Below are positions 9,901 to 21,900 of a stretch of 64,000 nucleotides of DNA, piece after piece. A program made the translations under genes and the position numbers. The first letter of the stretch is position 1. Each line of letters starts with the position of its first letter. A model generated the notes under the pieces. It saw only the letters and a list, made by a program, of their open reading frames with translations, was not told the origin of the DNA and did not search any database. The stretch comes from Enoplolaimus lenunculus (lineage: Eukaryota > Nematoda > Enoplea > Enoplida > Thoracostomopsidae): positions 1 through 64,000 of the forward strand of contig JASANG010001402.1 of assembly GCA_030248215.1 (NCBI GenBank). The letters are read 5' to 3'.

Positions 9901-12900
9901 TTAGGACTTTTTACAATCTTTCACTAATTATTAAGGTTAATTTCAGCACTAAAGGGTTTTTTGGTGCGAGGAATTTGAATGAATAGTTTACAAACATCCA
10001 AACCCGATAAGTGAATAGTTAGCTAATAGCTAATTTGCATATTAGCTTAATGGACAAGACAAAACTAGGACTTTTTAAATCATTTCAATAATTATTAGGG
10101 TTTACTGAAGGGTTTTTGGGTGCGAGGAATTTGAATAAATAGTTTACAAACATCCAAAATCGATAATTGAATAGTTAGCTAATAGCTAATTTGCATATTA
10201 GCTTAATTGCTTACATGCGTTCGAGCTTCGCTCAATAAATGTAGTCCCACTACGACTGGTCACTACTTAGTACGTAATAAGTTTTCGAACACTATAATTA
10301 AAACTACGGCGGGCTGATCGAAATATCTGCGCAGCATTACAGAAAATCAAATTCCAGAACAGTATACGTACATACACGTACGAAACTTCGTAGCTCGCTA
10401 ATCACTGTGTCACAGCAAAGTTACAAGAACTATTATCACCTGGTGAACACAAATGCATTCATTTGAAAGTACGAGCGCAGAATGGGAATCAGATAAAATT
10501 AAAAATGGCTAGTTTTTGGTTGGCTTGTAGGAGAATTGTGCAAACGGTTGGAGTAGATAATCGAAGTAATGCGCAAATTGCGGATCACTACTCAAAATGC
10601 ATTAAATTGCTCACAGAAAATGTAAGTTCAAGCGTTGAATGTTTTCTGTAACGTCAGTTAAATATGTAATTATTAGTATCTAAATTCAAGCGGTTAAAAG
10701 ACAGGAAACACGTTCTTCAATGTTGCGTATGCAGCATTTCTCAGTAATCACACTTCGAAGTGATATTCTACGAGTAATAAATTTTAATTCCGGCATTTTG
10801 CAGAAAATTGGGATCAAAAACGCGTTTAGCTTACATCTTATCGATTTGCTGCCAGACGTTTTGCGTGAAAAAGAATCCAGTGAGGGAACGACGAATTTTC
10901 AGGTAAGTTAGACTGACTATGATTTAAAAAAATTGTTTACACTTATATACAATAAAATAATGTGCGCATCTTCGTTTACCATAAATTTTAATTTATACAT
11001 ACATTTCTCCTATGACCTGTGCTCGCATAAAAATCACAAAACTTGTTCTTTGATGGAAGTTATTTGCTTTGGGTTATGAATGTGAAATACTTTTAAAATT
11101 ATAGGCATTAATTGTAATTAATCTTAAATTTGTATTATTTTAATTTTAAAGGCGGTCGATAAAGTTTTTCTTTACTCTTTTTACAAATATCTCAATCACA
11201 GGTAGCCGGCGCATCGCTGGACGCAAGTGCAAAGATCTACGCTTATCGCGTAGACGTTGTTCATCAAGCAACCTACCAAATGGTCGGCGGCTTGGGAAAA
11301 GGTGGCAAGGATGCGAAAGGTAACTTCAGTTAAAAAAATTGATTTCAAAATAAGAGTTATATAATTTAGAATTTTTGCCAATGTATTTTTAGGTAAAAAT
11401 TGTAGTTTATTTTGGATTGCAGTAGAATATCTTTTTCGGTTATTGTTTCATTTAATTGTTGTTGAAAAGAAATGTTGAATATTTGCTTCCTTTCAGGTAG
11501 ATTCGCGACAAATCACGATGATGGACAGGGTGACGGACTTGGAAATGATACCAGCGATTTGGAACATACTCCTCAAAAAACAACTGGCAAGAAAAAGAAA
11601 AAACGGAAGGTCTGGACAGTTATTGTTTCTGAAGGATTATTAAACACAATGGTACAACGAAGTACTTCAGGAACACTATATAATGTTAATACTTTTGTAG
11701 AACAAAGTTAGACGTATTTTAGCCATCCGGTTCCGGTATTCTTAGGTATCTGATGATATATAATTCTTATTTGAGTGCAAAATATATATTGTTATAATTC
11801 TTTATATTGTTTAAAACCAAACTCAAACCGGACGGTTCAGATCGAAGCTACTATTTTATTTTGATTTTAGGGTCAAGCCAGAACTATTGATAAGAACTTA
11901 CACAGTATCAATTTACCGTGTGTTGATAGCGAGCATCAGGTTAGTAATTTTCAGCTTGAATTTTAAGTATTCAGTTACCCACAATTCATCTTCCCTTCTT
12001 CACGTCCCTGGTTCCTTATAACAGCAGGTAGACGAGTAATTTTTGCGCTACTCTGGCCATTTTGGGATTACTCACGCAAGTAAGGATTTTCTAGTTTTTC
12101 TATTAAAACCAAATTCAAATACCGTTCATGCCGTAGGTTTGTGTAAAGTAGCTTTTGCTCAAAAATTGTCCAACGCCTTTCTTGTTGTTACAGTTTGATC
12201 CGCTGTTCAGATGCATTATGCTTCGACTTGAAGATGATGCCACTACCGCGGGCTTAGTGTCCAGTTCGGTGTTCGCAAATGATGACCAGTGTCGTCTTTT
12301 ACTGCATTCCTATCAAATTGAACCAGATCAATGGGAACCAAGATCGTTAGCTGGTAATGGGGCCGAACCTGTTGCGCTGTTTGAAGATCCGGTGTTTAAA
12401 GGTAAACATGTTTGTGTGAGCGACTGTGCTGTCGGCGTTTTTGCCTATTAAAATAAGCTTCATTATGAAACGGCAATGTTTCTTGCCGTTGTGTACGAAA
12501 AACGTTACCGGAAGGCGGAAATGAATCGTACTGAGAAGTGTTGGATAGATTGAAGCAAAACTGCATACTTTCATTTTAGAGTACAGCGATTTGTTTCCAT
12601 TGCAGCGCCGACGAAAAAAGCAATCGTATAATATGCATAGTTATTTGAGGATTTAAGATCGTAGCTTATTTTTGCCGGATAATAGGTTAATTTCTCTTTC
12701 AAGAAATAGATTTCTGAATTTGAGAAAGTTTTTGAATAAGCAGCTTTATATGTAGCAGTTTTTTCTCGTCGTGCCTATTATTCGATATAATGACTTGAAG
12801 AAGTGTAATAGATGAGGGTATTCTTGTAGTTGTATGTTTAAGATGCAATTTTTAAGTATGCTTTATTTTGTAAGTTGTGACGTTATTTTTTCTCCACGGT

Positions 12901-15900
12901 TCTATTATCAAAAAATTGCGAATAACGAAGTTCTCGACCCACCCCACAAAATTGTTTGTTCGTTGTAATATATCCTCTACAAAAGTTTTTCTTTGGTTTA
13001 TTTCATTTTTGAACGTAATCATTATCCTGGTGTGATGAACAGTTAATATTATGGATGTGCCAATTAATTGGCATTTGTATCGATCGGTAATATCGGCGCT
13101 TTTCTGGAGATTGGCAATTACACTGCAAAAGTTGTCGATCCTTTGCTTGCCGATACATTTTGCACTTAGCCGAGAGCTTGGTTTGTGTGTAAAAAAATTA
13201 ATTGAAACGAGCCGTTCTCACATAATAATTATAACCGTGTATGGTTGTTAGACTTTAAGTCTTTGTGTTTATAATAATGTAACGTAGCAATTCTAATTGT
13301 TCCTTAAGCATCATGTATTAAAATTAGAATCGATGTTGGCATCGGTTCAGTATCGGCAAAAAATTTGGTATCGGCACATCACTAGTTGATATTATATTAG
13401 ATAGGGATGTGCCGATACCAAAATTTTTGCCGGTACCAAAATTTTTGCCGGTACCGATGCCGAATCTTATTTTGAAATTTTGCCGAGGCCGAACCGATGC
13501 CGATGCCGATTATAACTTTAGTACACCATGCTTAATAAACAGATAGGATACTACATTACATAATTATATAAATTGTATAAAGACTTAAACCCTAACCATC
13601 ATTAACGATTATAATTTTAGACTAACGGTTCATTTCAACTAATTTTTTCAAACACAAACGCAAGAAAGATATCAGTTTTCCTGACCAGACACACTGATTT
13701 GCGCCCAGAAATGAAATTGATAGCATTCAAATTGACTGTTATGTGCAAAAAGTATCGGCAAAGAATCGGCAATTTTTATGCAGTGCCGATGCCGATCCCG
13801 ATACTCACGAAAACTGCCGATCATTGCCGATGCCGATTAATCGGCACATCCCTAATATTAGGGTTTTAATAGGAATTACTTCTGGCAGAGAGCAGAAAAT
13901 AGGAATTAATTTTCTCGCTGGAACAGGAATTGCAAATATATTGCATCACCGAATTACGGTTAATTGACTAGACTATAACTTACTAGAAAATATGCTGTTC
14001 AACGTTTGTTTTGCGTTTTCATTAGTACGTATATAATATACTACAGTGGCATAATGTTTTAGTCAATATTTTGAGTATTTAGTTAACCCTATCATGGCTA
14101 ATATCTTTGGATCAGGGTGGCACCGAATCCACGATTTGACCGAATCCGAATCCAGTGCTAATTTGCCGAAACCGAATCCGAATCCTGCATGTTGCAAATT
14201 TCAGATATATGTATAATTTGTTTCAGAATATCAACGCCATGCCAGCCGTATAACCTATAATACGTTAATATATTTGGTCCCGACGTCAATTCTGAGATTT
14301 CTCACCTGAAAAAATATTGATTTTTATAGCAAGGTATTTAAAAACTTCATTGCCTAAAAATGAAAAACATATTGCCGAACTTTGTTGGATTCGGCTTTTG
14401 GACTCGGCTTTTCCACAACCGAATCCGAACCTCAAATTTTTGCCGAATCCGAACCTTTGTTGCCACCCTGCTTTGGATGTCAATTTATTGGTACAAACTC
14501 TTCTCATTGCTTAGCACAAAATATAGAATTACTGTGGGTTATTGTGACGACATATTGTATTAGTATATTAAGCGTACACCAAGTAACACGGCGAGTTTGG
14601 TTAACTGAAGTGATAAAGTTTGAGTGTGACGGATACTGAAAGCTATGTTCACGGTTATGTTACAGATGTTTCGGCCGCTGTATGGAATGTGGACTCTGGG
14701 GACCCCATATTAAAACGTAACGTGCGTTATAGCTAGGGATGGGAGTCTCAGTGTCAGTCTCAAGTCTCGAAAATTCCTGAGTCTTTCTTAACACTCAATT
14801 CTGTTTTGTATAAACATTCTTAAGTATTGAACTAAACGATGCGCTAAATTTAGTCTGTGGGCCAACATAATTTTACTGAAGAACTTAAGTATCAAAAAAT
14901 TTTACTACTTATCTGGCACTTCATATTTGTGAAATTTCAAATTGTATTATAATGTCTATAATGCACAAGCCAGCCTGTTCCACTAATATGATTTGTGCGA
15001 CAGTGCAATTTTTATTGTGCAATATAAAAATTAAAATCGGAACTTGTTTTGAGTCGGAATTTTAATCGGATCGGAATTCCAGTTGCACCCTGGTATATTA
15101 TATGTCAAATAAATGAATATTCTCAATCTTATAATTTGCTTATGAGCCAACAGACACCCTAAATCAATATTATACATTTATACTTGTTAATAGAAATGGC
15201 GGAGGTACGGAATCTGGACCCCCAAAGATTTTGATAAAAAGTGGTCCATCCTATAGATCTCGACGAGCTGAGTTCAACGGTACCATTTTTGTTAAAATTG
15301 ACAGCCCTCTAAGTTATAGTGCAAACACGCGCATATTGGAACAAGAAGTATCTATTATGCGTATGTTCATACAATATAAGTTTAACCAGGTTTATTCCTA
15401 ACACGTATTTGATTGTTTGTACGTGTTTTATTTGGTAAAAAGGTAAAATTTAAAGGGCCATAACTATTGACACCGTTGAACTCAGTGCGTCGAAATCTAT
15501 AAAATGAACTATTCTATATAAAATTCCTAGGGGGGTCCATGTTCCGTATCTGCGCCATAGAAAATATGCATATAGTCACAAATCTTCTTGTTCCGATTCC
15601 AGTATAAATTTGCTTTCCGATTCCGATAAAATCCAGTTATGATGTGCCCGCGCTAAGTACAATGATGCTATTTTTAGAACTACAATGCCGTTGGTTCAAG
15701 AGTTATGACTCTTTTTTTGTGATAAATTCTAAAACACGTATTAACCGCTATCCAAATTTGCGCAACAAGTAAACCTGCTCGCAACAAGTAAACCTGCTTT
15801 AGCTTATAGTTTGTGAATGGGTAGAACTTAGATATAAGACTACGTCAGAAGCAACATTTGACTTAAATTCCTTAGCTCTTAACTTTTGAACCAGAGGTCA

Positions 15901-18900
15901 TGCAGCCGTGAAACTGGTGCCGTCTCGAACTCATCGCACCAAAATCTCTACAATCTGCCATTTTCGGTAAAACATGCGAATTCCCTACTTTGGCCCTGGA
16001 GTCATCTATGCGCTCCAATTAGGGATAATAGACATTTATGGGCTTTAAACAAGGGTTTAAGGACTCTACCCGCTTACGGATTCTTACTAGGGATACGGAC
16101 TTGCGAAATTGGGTTGTACATTGGCTGCACTGCCCGTGCCCCGTATTTACACAGTTGTTGTTTTCACCGAAAGCGTATGTTTGTATTTATGTGTTGTTGT
16201 CTGTTATGATAAAGCTTTTGTAAATGTGTGTTGTGTACTATATAGTACTGCCAATAAGAGTTATATGTATCGCGTCGATGGTTCAGTGGTAGAATGCTCG
16301 CCTGCCACGCGGGCGGCCCGGGTTCGATTCCCGGTCGACGCAATGCTTTTTTCTTCACAGTAATAAATAATTCTGGGTTTTGGACTAGTTAAACATCGTT
16401 ATCAGCTCGGCACCAATCAATTATCGGGTGGTTAAAGAACGTTTTGCAAACAACAAAATTGCTTTTTAGTTTTGGTAATACTAACCGTTTTGCTGTGATT
16501 GCATTTTACAGCAAACCAAAAAAATTAAATTTTTTGACACTGAACTAATATCAAATTTTTGGTTTAAAATTAATTTTTGTTCAGTACACAAATAGTTTTT
16601 TGCGCAACTCAAATACTGCCGACAATGATGTTAACTTCCGGTTCCTGTCTCGTAAAAACATTTGATATGCGGGTACTTTTTATATGGTCGATCCGTGGTC
16701 GGTATGAGCTAGGGGGGCGGCACAGCATCGCTTTGAAAATCATAACCATTTTTGTGTTAAAATATATTTTTCAAAAATAACGTTTGTTATGGGTCATAAT
16801 ACAACGCTGAAAACTGCATATATGAAATTGTCTTGTTCATTTGAGTTCTACGATCAGTGTGCAACCGGATTTCCGGTTCCGATCAGATTTCCGATTCAAA
16901 ACGAGTTCCGATTCCGATTGCACAATCAATCGGAATTTTGAAATTATAATTTTAATCTTACTTGTTGCGATTACGCTACGTAAAACTTCTGTATTATTTA
17001 TCTATTAAATTGCTTTCGATGACTTAACTTATCAATAATCGGTTATAGTTTAGCTTTACAGAACCAAAAATCGTCGCCGATTTGTTGATGCAACCTTTTT
17101 GAAAATTGTTGCCAGTAAACAGACACCCTAAATTAACATTTTTATATTTGTCAATGCAAATTATCCGTACAGTCACAAAATTTCTAGTACCGATTCCGGT
17201 ATAAATTTGCTGTTCCGGTTCCGATTCCGCTATAATCCAGTTCAGCGTATCACCCTGTACTCATTTTGTAAACTTCGTAGTATAGTCAAATTATATGCTT
17301 TTTGTAATCTACAGGTTAAGCTGAGTACAAAAATATACCAAAATTTATAAGATTAACACGGAAGTAGCACCAATATTTTTAACATTCGGAATAATTTTTC
17401 GATTAGGGTCGAAGAGGTCCGCAGGAACTGGAAAGGTGGCTGTGCATCCGTGGTAGTTGTCCTGATTCTTATTTTAGTCATTTAAACATTGCTGGGGTGG
17501 TTGAGGAGATGCGAAATGTTACCGAGATGTTTTGTGTATAATGGAACTCAAAAATCAGTTGGTGTTTTGGTAGAAAATTTTTCTGACAAATTCTCTAAAG
17601 TCCTATTCACACGTGCAAGTGTTTGCTGCGAGAACTTGCAGCTACAACTTGCACTTGCAAGTTTTATCCAAAATCCTGTTTGAAAAAGTTGCAGCTTCAA
17701 ATAGTTCATTAAAATCCATAGCTAAGAATTTAGTACACATGTGTGAATAACCATGCAAGTTCACTGAATTTATTGTAGCCGCTTTCTCATTGGCTGATGA
17801 AAAAATGCAAGTTCTGCGTGCAATTTGCAGCTGCAAGTTCTCGCAACAAAAACTTGCATGCGTGAATAGGGCTTAATGATTTCTGTTTTATTTGCTATTT
17901 GGTGACGGGCGGCGACGTACGGCGTCACACGATAACAGTGTCGTCGGTGGAGGTACGGAATCTGGAACCCTCTGCCAATATTGCCACCATACTTTCAATA
18001 TAGTTGATCATTTGTTTGTTCTAGAAAACGTAGAAAATTTGCTTTCGCGTATAGATGCTAACTTGTGCAGTGCGTTGAGCGAATTGGATTTGGCAAACCT
18101 AACTCTAGATACGAGTGTGAGTGTTTACGTTCGAAAACTGTCAATTGGATGCAAGGGATGGTGCGGCCGAACAGCACTCACCCACCCTTGTCTTGATTTG
18201 TTCTTTTGTATGCATTTGCTATAAGACATTAATCTTGTATTCACGTTTAATTGTTTAGGAGAATGTTTAAGGCGTATTGCAGAGTCCAATTTGTACCTTT
18301 TTTATGATTAAAGTTACGTAAGAGTTGAAAGCTCTCATAATAGCTTGCGGAACTCAGAAATTGTAACTAACCACTATGTTTGAAAATCGTTATCGACCCG
18401 CGTTTCTGTTTTTAGATATAAGTTATACTTATTAGCTGACTCCGGTATAAGGAGCCAATTTTAAACTCGGTCGAAACTTGGCTTGATCCTATACAAAGAT
18501 GATTATGTAGCTTTCAACGAATTTAGTAACTATGTGTTGGCATTGTTTTTGTTTTTATTTTCAGTTCACAAAAGATTGCGATGGTGTCGGCAAAAAGTTT
18601 AATTTGAGTAATTTACTCGCTGATCCATGTTCAGTTGGAGATCCTATTCAAAGTAGCAGAGATGAAGGTTAGGTTCACTTTTTGGTGAAATGTGTCGATT
18701 AATCGGTATCGGCATCGGTAATAATCGGTACTTTTCGTGAGTATCGGCTGCAAAACAATTGCCGATTCATTGACGATACTTTTTGCACATAATAGTTAGT
18801 TGGAATGCTATCAATTTCAGTTGTTGACGTATCTCGGTGAATCGGATCAGCGAATCTATTATTTCTCCGGCGTTTGTGTTTGAAAAAATCAATTGAAATG

Positions 18901-21900
18901 AACCGTCCTCATAACATTATAGTCGTTAATGGTGGTTAGGGTTTAAGTTTTTGCATTACGATGTAATGTATGTAGTATCCTCTCAGAGGCATGGCGTACT
19001 AACGTTGGAATCGGTTTGGGTTGCGGTATGCTTTACTATCCGCGTGCCGCCGCCCATTACAAATAAAAGTAAATATAAAATAGGCAGCTAAAAATACGTT
19101 TTATTATGTAGTGTCAAAGGGTCCTATACTGCCGGTTTAATTTTCCTGGGCTCGTTTTAATTAATTTTTGTATATTTTGGAAAAACTGACAATATAACCA
19201 TTGTGTGTCCTTAACGAAATATGATGTAAAATGGTTAAAAATACCTTTAAATTTAATGTTACATATTTTTGACCTCCTGTTTTGGATTTGCTCTCTGCTC
19301 CAATCACTAACATAAGTTATTGTGGTATGCACGTACGATACCGCTCGGTGACTGACAGCGACGTACGACGCCGGACGATATTGAAATTTTTAACTAGTAT
19401 AGCACCACCGCAACTGCTTTGTCCAGACGTTAAAATTTTAGATACACAGATTCCTGTAGTTGACGCGGCGTTAGATTGTGACAATGACGTTGATTTGAGC
19501 GATATGTTTGGGGCGGCTGGGTTCGAAGATGGGCAAGAGCTCTTTGGAGATGATCAAGAAAATAACGAAAACTGCAATGGCGAGAATCAAATGGACATTG
19601 TTGGGAAGGATGTCTGGTAGGTCGGTGTACATACAAGGACTGAAGTCTCGGTATCTATCGCTAAGGGTGGCACCATACTTTTCCAATTTTAGTGCCCTCC
19701 GGGGTCGTGCCGCAACGCACGTAAGCATATCAATATTTGTTAACAGTAATTTGTTGACGTGTATTTGGCCTCGGAACATCACCGCACAACAAATATAGCG
19801 TCCCTAAAAGTTCGGGTTTGAACCTTCGTTTAGTATCAACTGGCAGCCGTATTTTCAACTGAGTGTAGCGTCTTTGACACTTAGTGAAAGGTCTTCATAC
19901 GAACAAACTGCTATAGATGTGGAGAACAAAATTCGTGCAGAAGTGGGTATATCTAGTGTATGTTAAACTTTGAAAGTCATCTAAACACTGTTTCTGATTC
20001 GAATGTTCAACGCCTACCACCGTCTCTGGTAATAAGTGCTAAACAAAACTTATTACATAACACTGCCAATAGTTTCAGCTGTTTTAGTTGTCACCGGGGG
20101 TTCGCAATTAGGGCCCTCACTTATCAAAAGCACCCCCCACGTAAGATTTCCGCTGGTTAAGCCCCAAACTCCCTGTTTTACCCCCGGTTAATTTTACGTT
20201 CCTTAACTGAAACATTTTTTATCATCAATATGAAATAAACATACCCTCTCGTCGGGTTCATAGGCGTTAGACACTGGATATTGCAACTGACGCTTTATTG
20301 AAAATTCTGCGACCGCCTTGCTCAGAAATTTCACCCGGTTGGGAACCGTGGGCCCTCGATTAATGCCCCCCTCCGCCGCGGTCCAGCGAATGCCTAGGTT
20401 GACACGCACGATTTTTAGCTTTTTCAGAAAATCTGTATTTTTTACATAAAATCTGTATTTGAGTGTGTTTTAATCACATTTACTGAAATTACTTTCGAGT
20501 GAAGGTTTAGTGAGAAATGAAGGTTTATATGAAGCCTTTATATTATCTCATGTATGTGTATCATCAAGAGCTTTTGCTTTATTAATTGAGGATGCTCTTA
20601 GATCTACGCATGATTTTTTTGTGTTTTCAGCAAGGCGCGTTACGAAAAAATAAGAGAGGCGGTTTCAAGTAAACAACTCGACTATGGATTCTTTTCGCCG
20701 CAGATATTGGATACTTGGAAAGGGCCAGACAATTGGAAATTGAAAGCACAAAAGCGCACTAAAGGTAAAATTTGCGTTATGTTATTGTATATTTAGTATG
20801 AATGTGCCCATTAATCTTCATCGGTATCGGCATCAGCGATTTTGGCACATCTCGTGTGTATCGGCGTCGACAATGTAAAACATTGCGCCAACTTTTGCTG
20901 ATACTCTTTACACTTGTTGGCTTGCATCAGTGCGTCTCATCAGGAAACTGATGTCTCTGGCGTTTGTGTTTGAAAAATTTTATTACAATGAATCTATCAA
21001 TTCATTTATTTAAGCATCGTGTATTAAAATTGGAATTGATATCTGTTCGACATAGTCAAAATTTGAAAATACTAATCGGCATCGGCAAAAAATTTTGGTA
21101 TCGGGAAATCTAGTTACTAATTTTCTATAAAATTTTATTTCATTGCTTCTGGTTTTGAAGCAGATCAGTTATTTACTGTTTTCACCTCTTGGTTGTATGT
21201 TTTGTAGCGAATGCAGATGATAACCCGTCGCAAATTTCAAAACGTCGCAAAGCTGCAAAAGCAGTGCTTGATTTTGACGGCGATGAAACCCAGTTTGATC
21301 CGCTGTGCAGGCTCAAACTTGAATGTTTAACCGCCGAGCTTGAAAATCGCGACCCGGATACGTCTGGCTTTCCTAAGGTATCAAAAGCGGCGACAACTCT
21401 TGCAAGGACGACGCTGGAATTGTATGGGGAAAATCGAGACGCTCACCTATTGCCTCCGACTCTAGGTTACAAAGCTCGTAACTTGGTCCAGTCGTATTTG
21501 AAGGAGGATGGCACAGTTGTAAGTCGGGGACCCGGGGGGGGGGGGCATTTAATTCATCTGGCAGTCGGGAACGTAGAATTTATGGATTTTTGAAGCACAC
21601 ATAATTTTCGTTTGGTCGGCACATATTTTTTATGACATTTTAGGCGGGGGTACGGAACATCTACCCCCTTAGGGATACAATGAAAATACGCTTATTTTAC
21701 TACAGATTGACATGTGCCTCCGGGAACGGCTTGTGTTGGGGTTAACGAGTGACAAATTTTAAAATTGCCGCTAGCTACCACAAGGATCTGAGGATACTAT
21801 TAAGTTTCATTTAATTTACACCCTGATGAGTGTAAAAGTAAAAGTTGCGACATTGCATACATTAGGCTAACAGTTGTTTACCTTTTACAATATACATACA

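Noticed and set aside
13743-13967. ORFs across family C elements (also 3135-3377)
   Set aside because: They fall within MITE sequence repeated at several sites and show no protein similarity.
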